The notes: generated by a model not told the origin, from the sequence alone. A stretch of DNA of 64,000 bases from Gordius sp. MW1 (GCA_964036665.1 OZ038529.1:1240001-1304000); one strand, 5' to 3'. Counted from the first letter of the stretch, positions 23,181-34,581 are shown. Translations and numbers: made by a program.

Positions 23181-23584
23181 AATCACATAATTATAATTTG
23201 TTGATTTTTCTTATTATTTTATCTAAAATAGGATCTAAATATTATGGGTGAATTATTTAAATATTTATAAGGGCCAATTGGACGTGTGATCGTTTTTCTT
23301 GTTGATTTAGGATTTGGTGTCAATGTTGGCCTCCGTTAGCGTGAAAAAGGGGAGACAAGGAGGGGGAAGGAGGGAGAGCAAAGTAATACAAACAAATATC
23401 AAAATTATATATAAGATGTCGGTATATGATATGCTTTGAAATCTAGTCCTTTTTGCCAGATAGTTAGTTATTGGGGTCAATATTAGCTGGCATAGTCATT
23501 AATAATTAATACCGGTATAGTAGGTAGGGGGAGGGGAAAAACTGACACAATAGCACTATTGATCATACGACGGTCCCAAGTTCG

Positions 23585-23810
23585 CGTGCAAAAAGTTGAG
23601 GGTTAGCGCTTAACAAAAATGAGTATTCAACCTATAGCGGAGTTGATTAACGAAAATCGGCTAAAGTGGTATGGGCATATACTATGAAAGGACAAACGAC
23701 CCCGTGTCAGGTGGAAAGGGCAAGTCGACAAAGTTATGAAAACAAAAGAGATTGCTCAAGATAGGGCAATCACCCGGTCAATGTGGAAGAAACTTATTAA
23801 AACAAAAACA
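23585..23810 (+). mobile_element. RTE-like LINE 3' remnant
   Basis: Contains ATGAGTATTCAACCTATAGC, then CGAAAATCGGCTAAAGTGGT and GTGGAAAGGGCAAGTCGAC, paralleling 38560-38760. No frame is retained. Confidence 0.6.
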
Positions 23811-24106
23811 TACATATAAGTTATATATATCTAATATGTATTATTCTATCAGAAAAAGAATGAGATTATATTGTGTAATAACGAATTCTACGCACACGAC
23901 CAAACAAAAAATGAGATTAAATATTACAGATGCTAGGAAAGGATCTACAAAGGAAGAGGTAAAGTTAATGATCAATTGTTTTATGAAACTCTGGAACATA
24001 AAGGGTATTAAAAAGTAATATTTATAAAATTGACATAGTACCATCATCTATTTCTTCTCAAAATTCAACTTATCAATCAAACTACAATGATATCTAAAGT
24101 ATAGAT

Positions 24107-24506
24107 CAGAGGTCAGATTTGTTCTAATTTTTCTGCCCGAATCCGGCCCGGTCTGATTTTATAATTGATCTACCCGCCCAAGCCCGGCCGGACCCTTCTA
24201 TGTGTTCGCCCGGCAATGCCCGAATTATAAAAGCTGCCCGAACTTCCCGGCCCAAAATGGTGTGTTTAAAATATTTAGCACTAATATCGTTATATTTTTT
24301 TTTTGCATTTTATTTTAATTTTACATTATAAAAATCAAATTAAAAGGTGACAAATTATACACAAAAACAATATAATACATTTGAGCCCGAATTTCCCGAA
24401 TCTTATTATGGTGCTCGCCGGAAAGTCAAAATTTAGGACAGCTGCCCGGGTCGGCTCGTGGGGCGGGCGGGCAGGTAGGGGCGTCGGACCGGGCATTTGG
24501 TCTCTG
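24107..24506. mobile_element. Short hAT element (CAGAG ends, CCCGGCC-rich)
   Basis: The ends are CAGAGGTCAGATTTG and CATTTGGTCTCTG. The 8-bp duplication GTATAGAT is exact on both sides (24099-24106 and 24507-24514). GC-rich CCCG/CGGG motifs occupy both subterminal zones. At 400 bp with no ORF it is non-autonomous. A decayed relative starts at 32869. Confidence 0.85.
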
Positions 24507-24514
24507 GTATAGAT

Positions 24515-25465
24515 ATTATATAGAACATTTTTAATTTATCATTTCAAAATTGGAACTCCCCGAAATAAACAACTAAACATTAAACTCAAAGTTTAAATAT
24601 TAAAAAATTAATTAGGAACATCTTCCTCTGTTGTTTCACCAAATTATAATTCAGGACAAATATCTTATTGCTCAACTAGTGATCAAGGTAATTATATTGT
24701 ATTTCAAATAGTGTATGAATAAAGTATGATACAAATATCACTACTACAATACTACAATAAATAGGTACAATACCCAAAGATTATATAATTTATAATTTTA
24801 TTATAACTTCATAATATTCATTGTTAAAAAATTTTAATAAATTGAAATATTAATTTTTTATTGATCATAATTAACTTAAATGTTAACTTTAATTAGCGCC
24901 ATCTAGAGGAAATTTTAATAAAAGACTAATTTGGCTAAGTATATCTCTATCATATGGCTCGAAAATGATAGCAGACATATAACGTTTTTGTTCTTATTAG
25001 AACTCATCAGCATGCTATAGTAAATTTTCTAGTCACATTCTAAGCGGAATTTTATCCAAAGAAATCTGTTCAACAAAAAAGCCAGTTTACTGATTCGACA
25101 AAAAACGAATATTAGAATTTTAAATAGCTAATTTATATAAAAAACTAATATATATAGTATAATAAATTAAAAACATATTAAAATGAATGAGGTATTATTT
25201 TAGAAACGATTTCATACATATAGCGTGGTACAATAGATAATATGGATAGCAAATTTAAATATATACCAGTACATTTTAAATGCTAATGATAATAATACAC
25301 TAAAGCAGTGGTTCCTTTTTATACACGCGGCCCCCCAAATATTTTATAATCTGTTTGCGGCCCCCATTTTTTTCATAATAATTTATATTTGTTATATTAT
25401 CTATAATATATTGATTTTCTATTATTTTTTCATTTTATTATATAATAAACATAAAACACAACTTT
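24515..25465. other. AT-rich intergenic region
   Basis: No exon, RNA gene or clear repeat seen. Confidence 0.4.
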
Positions 25466-25518
25466 ATTATTTCATTATCTATTTAAAATTTAAATAGATA
25501 ATGAAATAATAATAACAT
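25462..25518. repeat. Near-perfect AT palindrome
   Basis: ATTATTTCATTATCTATTT meets its reverse complement AAATAGATAATGAAATAATA across a few bases. It would form a strong cruciform; no function inferred. Confidence 0.8.
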
Positions 25519-25849
25519 AAAAACAATTCATTTATAATAAAAAATATATGCATTCGGAAATATATTTAATGAGATTTCTGCTGCTGAACATCATCAACCA
25601 ATTTGTTAATTTCAATTGATTGTAATGCTATTCTCATGCAGGTGTAGGATGTTAAAATGCGAGTTGACAATAGAAATGTAGCGGATTGTCAACTCCATAT
25701 GTCATTATTATTACATCATTTACACAAATCACTTCATCCACTGACTTGCGGCACCTCTGCCTGTACTATTGTGACGTCTAGTCCAATAGGCCCTCATACA
25801 CATCTCTTAAGATGTAGACAAACGTTAAGAAAAAACGACTGTTAGTCGG

Positions 25850-25992
25850 GGCGGCCAAGGCGTAGCCTGCTTGGAATTAGAGGGTGGCAATAATAGTTTG
25901 TGAAGGGGCAAAACAAACATTTTTTGAAATTTTAACCATAATTCTGATAAGTTTCAACAAATTTTAGGATCCCCCTGACTACGCCCATGAAA
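25850..25992. mobile_element. MITE, CATGGGCGTAGCC family
   Basis: Left GGCGTAGCCTGCTTGG, right CCCCCTGACTACGCCCATG. The internal GGGGCAAAA step is typical of the family. It lies just 3' of the unassigned minus-strand exon. Confidence 0.6.
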
Positions 25993-26048
25993 ATATCTAT
26001 AACGTTTTTTAAAGCAATTTAGAACAATAACTATAATATTTGTAACAC

Positions 26049-26315
26049 CTTTAAATTGAGGCCCATTAAATTGCTGCGTAGTATTTGGGTATATAGTTCC
26101 TTCGGTCTTGGCATAATAATTTATGGAACGAGCTTCAAAAATTTTTTTGTTTCTCTCATCATTTGCATTGAATGGGGAGATATCAGCATACAGTGGGGCC
26201 GAATACATTTGAGGGTCTACGTAATGCTTCATCATAATAGATGGTTTATCATTTTTGTATTTCAAATGATCTTTAAACATATCCCTGAGTGGCATGATGG
26301 TCCCATTTGTTGGAA
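26049..26315 (-). CDS. Unassigned host-like coding exon
   Basis: Minus-strand frame of about 89 residues bounded by plausible splice sites (acceptor after ATAATAAAAG, donor before GTGTTACAAA). It reads with high complexity, for example PLRDMFKDHLKYKNDKPSIM, HYVDPQMYSAPLYADISPFN and KIFEARSINYYAKTEG, and does not resemble any transposon part in the window. Further minus-strand candidates lie upstream at about 26660-26755 (FTSFHETLIKLNDICYN) and 26815-26900 (FLIIVILGIPLAEEFSF). Their phases do not all agree, so I do not assemble a gene. On the plus strand, a frame around 26300-26400 ends at a good donor (CACTTCAG before GTAAAAAGG), so a gene on the other strand is not excluded. Confidence 0.35.
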
Positions 26316-26899
26316 CTTTTATTATGAATTTAGGGTTGTGGAATAGGGGAATGAAGAAGGAAAAATCTCGGAAAAAACATTTGGCCCTCCCACTTCAGGT
26401 AAAAAGGTTGGCTGTCCAAAAGATTTGAGGAAGCCAATCAGTAAAGGTACCACAATTATTATCAAAGAATCTATTTTTTACATTTTGATATGATTTAGAT
26501 TATATTTAAATTAATGATTTATTAAAAGGACCTTTTGCTGGGAAAGATTTACAAGTTAATCTTTGGGGGTTAAAAATTTAAAAACGCTTTCGGGAAACAG
26601 GTATAGTTAAATGAAACACATATGATTTATAATAATGTATAACTGTAGATTATTATACCATTGACTGGGATTCCATTTTGGTAATCATTCTTGATATTAT
26701 AACAAATATCATTTAATTTAATAAGAGTTTCATGAAAAGATGTAAAAACCTAAATAAAATTTGGAAAAAGAAAATTATTTTTACCTCTTTCCTTGATACT
26801 TCATCTCAAATATATATTTCATTTAAAAGAGAACCCAGGCAAAAAGAAAATTCCTCAGCAAGTGGTATTCCTAAAATTACAATTATTAAAAAGGATGAT

Positions 26900-27280
26900 T
26901 GATTTACTATTTTTCTTATATTTAAAATAATCAGAAGACCAAGTTGCTCATGGTAGTAACTTCAAAAGATTTAAAACATACTGCAGGATCTCCTCTTTAA
27001 ACTAAATATACATTATAACGCATTTTAAATATGTACTCTTAAGTTTGAATCCAAGAAATAGATCGACAAAGATATAAATGCTTGCAATGATTGTTTAGTA
27101 ATTTCACAACGTCTATCCTTTAATGAAAACCTTGGACACAATTCTATAATTCTTATAACCTATTAATGTCAACATTACAAAACAACCTTCTCTTACCTTC
27201 CTTTTGTCCGGTAGCCTTTTGACTAAATAGGTTATTAAACAAAAAGTCGTTTGATGGGGGCATATTTGTTTTGGTGGCCC
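26900..27280. other. AT-rich stretch without assigned feature
   Basis: No supported gene or repeat. Confidence 0.4.
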
Positions 27281-27283
27281 GGC

Positions 27284-27443
27284 AACTCGCCAAAAACAAT
27301 CGCGCCGAAAATAATGTCCCCCAGCTAAAAAAAAGGTCCCCAAGTTTGTGATTGGTTGAATGGGTTATAAGCTTGGGGACCTTTTTTTAGCTGGGGGACA
27401 TTATTTTTCGGCGAGATTGTTTTCGGCGAGTTGATAGGGCACC
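27284..27443. repeat. Foldback element with about 68-bp arms
   Basis: The left arm (CAACTCGCC, AATAATGTCCCCCAGCTAA, AGGTCCCCAAG) is repeated inverted on the right (CTTGGGGACC, TTAGCTGGGGGACATTATT, GGCGAGTTG). The loop is about 25 bp. Arms match at nearly all positions, so the copy is young. No ORF. Confidence 0.85.
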
Positions 27444-27920
27444 GAGCGAGATAGCTATTGAAATTTATCATAAATTTATTCAAAGTAGTAAAGGTGTGTT
27501 ATAATGACAATGAGTATAACTCAATATTGTTAAAATCATTTGTAATTAAGTGTGTAGTGAGCCGTGGCGTCTCGCCTATTAATATTTTTTTACATTGACA
27601 AATCTTTGACTAAAACTATAAAAAAATCATTATTTTACTTCTCTCCGATTTACTATATCTTTTGCTTTTTTATGTTAAATCCTTGCTACGGCTAGTAACC
27701 AAGATAATAAAAATTCCAATGACATTTTTTTACCCTTAAAAAGGTTTTCTATAAATAACTCTGGTGCTGGTCGTAACCATGCCACAATCTATCATCCATA
27801 AAAACATAGACATAGCTAGGGACCTAAGTTATTATTAGATTTAAAAATTATCATAATTAAAATGTTTCCCATATTAAATACTATTTTAAGGGACGTATGC
27901 ACCCCCTTGTTCTGGCACAC
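27444..27920. other. AT-rich stretch
   Basis: No gene or repeat that I can support. Confidence 0.4.
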
Positions 27921-28088
27921 ATGGGCGTACCAAATGGGGGGGGGGGGGGGGGAAGGGAGGGGCAACTGCCCCCTCTAAATCCAAAGACTTGAAATTTATT
28001 AACATTATGGCTATATTTTTGAAAGTGATCATTTTGCCCCTCTTTAAATCATTATTGCCCTCCTCTAATTCCAATGCTGGCTACCGTG
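27921..28088. mobile_element. MITE, CATGGGCGTAGCC family
   Basis: The left end CATGGGCGTACC is followed by a run of 18 G. The right end carries CCAATGCTGGCTACC. It matches the copies at 5019 and 59708 in its internal GCCCCTC/GCCCTCCTC steps. Confidence 0.7.
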
Positions 28089-28089
28089 C

Positions 28090-28265
28090 TTATACCTAAG
28101 CCAGACTTTACATGTATCGACTTATTGACTCTAGCTAACATAAATACCCGTTCTTTGTTGCCCAGGGTTGGAACACACCTAAATAAAGCCTTATCGGAAT
28201 CTAGCATTTTTTCTTTGCCACGCTTTATTCTGCCACTTTTATATACAAGTTTTAAATTTTTTAGT
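28090..28265 (+). mobile_element. RLE-type LINE fragment (endonuclease C-terminus)
   Basis: One short plus frame contains DFTCIDLLTLANIN and LNKALSESSIFSLP, matching DYTCIDLFTPSN and SALSETSIFIPI of the copy at 52100. It is an isolated decayed piece. Confidence 0.6.
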
Positions 28266-29320
28266 AGTTAGAAAGACGCTCTCCACCGTCGAAACAATGC
28301 GTACCTTTTTTCATAAAGCATAGCTTTATCGTTCGTTTAGCTAAATACAACTACAAATATCTTGCTTGGAGCCACTTTTGGGACACAATTTCGACGACTT
28401 AATTTTTTTATTTTGGACGCTTTTGTTTTGAATGTTCTATGCATTTTTATTCCATTATTTCAATATTATATAGTTTATAATAGATAAATTCTAAAATTAA
28501 TCAAAAGATATTTCAACTTAATATAAATGACGTAGTGTGTTTTAAGACTTCAAGGCGATGATTTAGAAACAATTAAGCTTTTCATTAAAAACACTTTAAA
28601 TTTTTTGTTGACATATAAGATTCTCATTATCTATTGTATTTCGTATCAAAGATTTAAAATGCCATGGAAATCGACTATAGGCTGATAAATTTTTTTGTTA
28701 TCTATGCTAAAAATAAACATGGGATCAAATTGTAACCCTTTAAAGATAACAGGAAAATCAGGGCATATAGGTTTTTTAGTTAAATTCCAAAATATTTTTT
28801 AGTTAGACTGTTATACGAGTTTCTAAATTAATGGATTATCGTAAGAAATGGGTTTAATTAGGTCTTGCTAAAAATAATAAAACTTTGCATCGTAAATTAG
28901 TTCTTCAAAATTTCTGGCAAGGGTTCGGAATGGGTCTTAATATTAATTCAAAAAGTCATTTTAATTTGCTACCATATTTGAACACCCCCTGTTTAATAAG
29001 TTGGGTAAAATAAATTCAATGCCATATTTAGAAAGTGGATGTTCAAGCACCAAAAACCAACATTTTAATGGCATTAAATTATTTTAGGCGCTAAATAGGA
29101 AAAAATAGGCAGAATGTTAAATTTAAAACAATTACTTTCATGCATATAAACACTTTTGCCAAAATAAAGACAATATACAAATTTATATGAGTAAATATGT
29201 GAAAGCATTTTTAAGAATATCCCCTCAATTGGATGGGCATAGATGACACATATTCTCATAATTTTCAATAAAATGTTTTGACCTTTATCATTTAAACCTA
29301 AACTATATATTGAGAAAGAG
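28266..29320. other. AT-rich region without assigned feature
   Basis: No supported coding or RNA gene. A small frame near 29074-29268 is AT-rich and unconvincing. Confidence 0.4.
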
Positions 29321-29324
29321 CATT

Positions 29325-29490
29325 TTTAATTGCTATGCAATTTATGGGCTCACTTTCCATTTTCCGAATGTCACGCACCGAACGTGGATCTCACGCACCG
29401 AACGTGGATGTCACGCACCAAACGTGGATGTCACGCACCGAACGTGGATGTCACGCACTTTTAATTTTTGTTATTTGTTAATTTAATTTA
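29325..29490. repeat. Composite repeat head module, copy B, with 20-bp tandem repeat
   Basis: It begins AATTGCTATGCAATTTATGG and GCTCACTTTCCATTTTCCG. It is followed by about four tandem copies of a 20-bp unit (CACGCACCGAACGTGGATGT), then TTTTTGTTATTTG. The same order of parts is seen at 41724-41840. Confidence 0.8.
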
Positions 29491-30725
29491 ACCAGTTTTT
29501 GGGTTCGAATCCCGGGATTTTTTTTTTCTATTATGATTGTTCCTGTTACTACCATTGATAATAAAACTTTTTGGCCGTCCGTTGGGTGCTGACCAATAAA
29601 AAAATGACCATTTGGCCAAAGTGTGAAGCGAAATTATTTTTGCGTTTTTTTTTGACTCTTATGATTGTTCTTGTTCCTACCATTGATAATAAGACTTTTT
29701 GGCCGTCCGTTAACTGCTGACCAATGGAATCGTGGATGTCACGCACCGAACCGAACGTGGATACGCACTTTTAATTTTTGTTAATTTAACCAGTTTTTGG
29801 GTTCGAATCTCGGGGTTTTTTTTGAATATTATTATTGTAACTGTTACTACCATTGATAATATGACTTTTTGGCCGTCCGCTGGCTACTGACCACTGTAAA
29901 AAAATGACCATTTGGCCAAAATGTTAAACGAAATTTTTTTTTGCGTTTTTTTTGCCTCTTATGATTGTTCCTGTTACTACCATTGATAATATTTCTTTTT
30001 GGCCGTCCGTTGGCTGCTGACCAATGAAAAAAACGTGGATGTCTTGCACCGAATGTTATTTTTGTTTACTTTTAATTTTTGTTAATTTAACCAGTTTTTG
30101 GGTTCGAATCCCGGGTTTTTTTTTGACTATTATGTTTGTTCCTGTTACTACCATTGATAATAAGACTTTTTGGCCGTCCGCTGGCTGCTGACCAATGGAA
30201 AAAAATGACCATTTGGCCAAAATGTGAATCCAAGTTTATTTTTTCGCTTTTTTCCGCCTATTATGATTGTTCATGTTACTACCATTGATAATCTGCCTTT
30301 TTGGCCGTCCTCTGGCTACTGACCACTGGAAAAAAATGACCATTGGCCAAAGTATGAAGTAAAATTTTTTTCCTCGTTTTTTTGGCTAACATTGACTTAT
30401 AGAGTATCTGTTGGTAGTGACCAATGAAAAAAATGACCATTTGGCCAAAATGTGAATCGAAAATTTTTTTTCGTTTTTTTTGACTTTTATGATTGTTTCT
30501 GTTAATACCATTAATAATATGACTTTTTGGCCGTCCGCTGGCTACTAACCATTGGAAAAAAATGCCCATTGGCCAAAGTATGAAGTGAAATTTGTTTCCT
30601 CGTTTTTTTGGCTAACATTGACTTATAGAGTATCTGTTGGTAGTGACCAATGAAAAAAATGACCATTTGGCTTTGACTCTTATGTATTAATAGATTGTCT
30701 TTTGGTACTGACCAATGGAACAATT
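29490..30725. repeat. Composite hairpin-array repeat, copy B
   Basis: The longest array. Three B-box-like GGGTTCGAATCCCGGG or close variants (29510, 29800, 30110) each start a block of hairpin units with TTTTTGGCCGTCCG, CTGACCAATGG and CCATTTGGCCAAA. About eight hairpin units are present and some are separated by GGCTAACATTGACTTATAGA. Internal blocks are duplicated, which points to unequal exchange. Confidence 0.85.
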
Positions 30726-30735
30726 TAGCACATGT

Positions 30736-31153
30736 AAATTTTTTGATATATCTTTATGATACCTGTGACAGTTTTAGATGCGCGGTCGTAACAGGCAATA
30801 GCGGAGCTATTGCATGTCGCTGATAGTTTCGTCGTAAGGATTTTTTTAATTTTTATTATTATTTCCCATTAATTTCTATGTAAAAATTTTTAATAATTTC
30901 TATGCAATTTTTTATTATAAGCTACAATAGGAATTATCCCAATTAAATTTTTTGATATATCTTTATGATACCTGTGACAGTTTTAGATGCGCGGTCGTAA
31001 CAGGCAATAGCGGAGCTATTGCATGTCGCTGATAGTTTCGTCGTAAGGATTTTTTTAATTTTTATTATTATTTCCCATTAATTTCTATGTAAAAATTTTT
31101 AATAATTTCTATGCAATTTTTTATTATAAGCTACAATAGGAATTATCCCAATT
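30736..31153. repeat. 209-bp tandem duplication
   Basis: Two head-to-tail copies start at 30736 and 30945 and look almost identical. Each contains the hairpin CAATAGCGGAGCTATTG within GTAACAGG...CATGTCGCTGATAG. A third partial copy of that core lies at 31200-31250 and a degenerate GATGCGCAGACGTAACAGG at 31268. No ORF. It is a very recent duplication or an assembly duplication. Confidence 0.9.
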
Positions 31154-31289
31154 TAATAACATTTTACCTTAACCAAAAGTAAGTTTTTAAATTTTATCAT
31201 TTTTAGATGCGCGTTCGTAACAGGCAATAGCGGAGCTATTGCATATCGCTGGTAATTGTGCCATTTTTAGATGCGCAGACGTAACAGGA

Positions 31290-31845
31290 CGCCTAAATTA
31301 ATTACTATTTTTAACAAAGTTTTCCATTATTACTAACCATACTAAATAAAAATTACCTCTGAATTACGTAGCGAGTTTTTTATTTTTATATTGATTATAC
31401 GTTAAACCCCTACCCCTCTATCTTACCCTTCCACCGCTGAGTTGGTATTATTAGGGGGCGGGAGTGGAGGAGATCATCCCTCAACCCCTTTTTATTATTA
31501 TTGATTTTTATATGCTTTTGGCAAATTAACGGTGGGAAAGGGGGGATAGTGTGCGCTCTAGTTTTAACGGAGGGAAAGGGGGGGGGGAAGGAGGTAGTTA
31601 CTCTTCTATTCCCCCTCACTTCAGGCAAATACACTTAGAGCGCCAGCCCCCAAACCCCCATCCGCCATTAGTCTTTGCTATGAAAAACGTGGCTGATCGT
31701 GTCGCTAGTGCTGCCACAACTTCCCTTCACTTTCCCACTTTTTACCACTAAATGACGTCTAACTCTATAATTCAGTACACTTTTAAAAAACATTTTATCG
31801 TAAAAATATGTTTATCAAAAATGAAATTTAATTGATCAGACAGGG
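31290..31845. other. Spacer with G-rich patches
   Basis: AT-rich start, then strand-asymmetric G-rich patches (31455-31480, 31535-31595). No supported gene. Confidence 0.4.
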
Positions 31846-31847
31846 AC

Positions 31848-32060
31848 ATGGACGTAGCCAGGTTTTGGTTTGGGGGGGAGGCGAAACGTTTAAAATTTCA
31901 ATCAGGGGGGGGGCCAAACCTACAATTTTTAATTTTTAGTTTTTTCATTCAAAAATTTTTTTTTCGTCATTTAGGGGGGTTTTCTTATTTGAACTAAAGG
32001 TCGACCAAGCAAAACCCAGGCAAAACTAGTCCCCCCCCCACTAAATGACAAAAAATTTCA
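31848..32060. mobile_element. MITE-like sequence, CATGGGCGTAGCC family, rearranged
   Basis: The left end CATGGACGTAGCCAGGTTTT is followed by several G runs and later by C runs (32029-32040). The right end is unclear, so the limits are approximate. Confidence 0.5.
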
Positions 32061-32299
32061 ATAAAGCTTCCTCCAAGAGTTACATTTTAGCCCCTTCACC
32101 CTCCTAACCTAAAATGTTTAACCTAATTTCATTTATTAAAAAATAAAAAATAAAGATGATATTTATATACTTTATCCAGCCGACATTTATACACTTAACT
32201 CATTTATATTTTCCCGCTTCGTCAAATTGTAAATCAAAATAAAATTTTACGTTTTTTTGGCTAACATTGATACCTACCTATGCCCGTCAGTCCAATTCT

Positions 32300-32430
32300 T
32301 TTGCCTTTAATACCCCCCTATAGGCATTCTCGCCCCTTCTCACCTTTCTCGCCCATAAATTGCATAGCAAATAAGCTACATTTATACGTAGAATAGATGA
32401 GTCGTCCCCTCTTCCCTTCCCCCCCCCCTT
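32300..32430. repeat. Composite-repeat tail module, copy B
   Basis: CCTATAGGCATTCTCGCCCC, CACCTTTCTCGCCCATAAAT, TGCATAGCAAATAAGCTACA, then GATGAGTCGTCCCC and a CTTCCC tract. It parallels 4660-4800 and 59990-60120. Confidence 0.7.
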
Positions 32431-32439
32431 CCCATCTCC

Positions 32440-32665
32440 CCCTTCTCCGGGGGTCTGGGGGCGGAGCCCCCAGGAGATGGGGGTTTGGGGGCGTAGCCCC
32501 CAACGGGGGTTTGGGGGCGTAGCCCCCAACGGGGGTTTGGGGGGCGTAGCCCCCAACGGGGGTTTGGGGGCAGAGCCCCCAACGGGGGACTGGGGGCGGA
32601 GCCCCCAGCAGGGGGTTTGGGGGCGAAGCCCCCAAGGGGGTCTGGGGGCGAAGCCCCCAGTTACG
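32440..32665. repeat. G-rich hairpin minisatellite
   Basis: About eight tandem units of 25-31 bp of the form GGGGGCGTAGCCCCC plus AACGGGGGTTTG. Each unit is itself a hairpin (five G paired with five C). It ends with a further hairpin ACGCCCGAAGGGCGT and then CTAG. A partial copy of the unit appears at 36098-36130. Open frames here are by-products of the period. Confidence 0.88.
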
Positions 32666-32868
32666 CCCGAAGGGCGTATACTTTTACTAGCAAATGAGAA
32701 AGTATTTTAAGTTCCCAAGTTGCTCTATAATTAATTTCCATATTGCCTTTCTTACTTAGTAATATGTTAGCAACGCCGACAAGCTAGCTGGACAAGCTAG
32801 CTGCTATGTTTTTTACATTATTGTTTTTAGTTCCTCTTCACTTGTCTACCATACCTCCAGGTTCTTAT

Positions 32869-33235
32869 CAGAGGTCAGATTTGTTAACAATTTTCTGCCC
32901 AGGGCCAACCCGGTTCGATTTTAAAACTAATCTGCCCACCTTAGTCCATCTGAACCCTACTAGGTGCTCGCCTGGATATGCACAAATTATTAAAGCTGCC
33001 TTAAATGCCCTGCCTGAAATTATTTTTAAAAAATTTGCAGCAACGATCTTGTTTGTAAAGTTAATTTCCAATTTTTTGGATAAGATCTAGGATTAACAAA
33101 TATTAAAAAATCAAATAAAAACAGTGGCATCCTAATACACGAAAACAAAATATTACACTGTTACAAATATATCATTGAACCCGAACTGCCCGAATTTTGT
33201 TATGGTACACGCCGGGATCCGCCTAAAAATCTAAA
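32869..33235. mobile_element. Decayed hAT element (CAGAG ends)
   Basis: It starts CAGAGGTCAGATTTGTTA and follows the copy at 24107 (TTTCTGCCC, GTGCTCGCC, AAAGCTGCC, CTGCCCGAATTTTGTTATGG). The right end is displaced by the inserted MITE at 33241. GGCCAGGTCCGGCAAATCTA near 33637 may be its continuation. Confidence 0.6.
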
Positions 33236-33240
33236 TATAA

Positions 33241-33518
33241 GGGCTTGTCTTAATATCGGATTCAGAATGGCGCGAATTTATCTTTATCAAATATCCGATT
33301 CAATTTCATGTGTCATACTCGGTTGTAATTATTATTTTTTGTTTTTTGATAGTTAAACACGTTTTTTTGTTTATTTCAACTCTTGAGATTCATTGCTGTT
33401 ATGTTATGCGTCTGAAATGTAAATCTGCTGTGATTTCGAAGTTAAGTAAGACACGGCTATGGTATAACCCGTACAACGATTTTTGCTGCGCAGCAAAATC
33501 CGATATTAAGACGAGCCC
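33241..33518. mobile_element. PIF/Harbinger-like MITE
   Basis: The terminal inverted repeats GGGCTTGTCTTAATATCGGA and TCCGATATTAAGACGAGCCC lie 278 bp apart, with TAA and TTA outside. The GGGCTYGTC start is common among Harbinger-type elements; without an autonomous partner this is a guess. Confidence 0.7.
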
Positions 33519-33676
33519 TTAGACATGTGGTTTATTTGTATGTATGTAAGCACCCCTGATGATGCCATTCAAGAGTTTAACTAAATCAACAAGCTAAGAA
33601 TGTCCCATCAAACATCTTTCGATGCATCAACTCCCGGCCAGGTCCGGCAAATCTATATTTTGTCTTTTGTCTAGTG

Positions 33677-34581
33677 TTTCGAACGAACCGGGGTCAAAAC
33701 AGCAGAATGATGAAAAAATAGCAGAAACATGTGAGATTTAGATAATCAACATGTGCATCTAATCCTAACCCTAACCTAAAACGCTGACCTAAAACACTAC
33801 CCCGGACCTTAACCCTCCTGACCAATCTTGATCTTGATTAGTTCTGACCAATCTTGATCAGTAGGGCTGCACCGATATGGTATCGGTATCGGTACCGATA
33901 TCACGATTTTTTAACGATATCGGTTATTAATCGTACCGATACCGATACCGATACTTGAAACTCAACAAATAGTTCCGATTTGCCAATATTAGCAACACTG
34001 GCTAGAAAATATCTGTCGTCACCCGCCACATCTACCTCTTCTGAATCTATTTTTAGTATAACTGGTGATATTGATAATCCACATAGAAGATTTCTTCTAT
34101 CTGAGACTATCGAAAAATTACTATTTATGAAATAAATTTGGAATATTTTAAATAAAGCTTTATAAATATTAACTAACAAGTCTAATTTTTATAAGATGTA
34201 AAATATCGGTATCGATATATTTATTTAAATATCGGTAGTATCGGTATCGGTTGAAAATTTGATATCGGTGCAGCCCTAGTTCTGACCAATTTGGCTGTTT
34301 TTTTTTCTGCTATTTTGACCCGGTCCCGTTTCGAACATATCGGGGCAAAACAGCAGAATGATGAAAAAATAGCAGAAACATATGAGATTTAGATAATCAA
34401 AATATTAGAATTAAATCTTAAATGGGGAGGGAATTTGATGTGCGTCTAATCCTAACCCTAACCTAAAACGCTGACCTAAAACACTACCCCAACCTTAACC
34501 CTCCTGACCAATCTTGATCTTAATCAGTTCTGACCAATTTGGCTGTTTTTTTCTGCTATTTTGGCCCGGTCCCGTTTCGAA
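33677..34581. repeat. Two adjacent copies of a TTCGAAC-ended repeat
   Basis: Copy 1 (33677-34338, itself split by the element at 33862) and copy 2 (34330-34581) share GGGTCAAAACAGCAGAATGA, TCCTAACCCTAACCTAAAAC, CTGACCAATCTTGATC and the ending CTATTTTGACCCGGTCCCGT. Ends are inverted relative to each other. The telomere-like CCTAACCC is internal to the repeat. Confidence 0.75.
33862..34278. mobile_element. hAT-like MITE with TATCGG subterminal repeats
   Basis: Inverted ends TAGGGCTGCACCGATAT and ATATCGGTGCAGCCCTA with many CGATACCGATACC/GGTATCGGTA blocks inside both ends. No identical 8-bp flanks are visible. The minus strand of the centre holds a 92-codon frame of unknown nature (about 33901-34179), possibly a remnant. 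Confidence 0.75.

Noticed and set aside
23752-24047. Overlapping 88- and 68-codon frames
   Set aside because: AT-rich and compositionally biased; no domain or splice support.
29505-30120. tRNA genes suggested by GGGTTCGAATCCCGGG
   Set aside because: Only the T-loop/B-box part is present; no acceptor stem, D-arm or anticodon arm can be formed. The same holds at 41850 and 42358.
32287-32635. Gly/Pro-rich frames over the G-rich minisatellite
   Set aside because: Open in several frames on both strands because of the unit; no start, splice or domain support.
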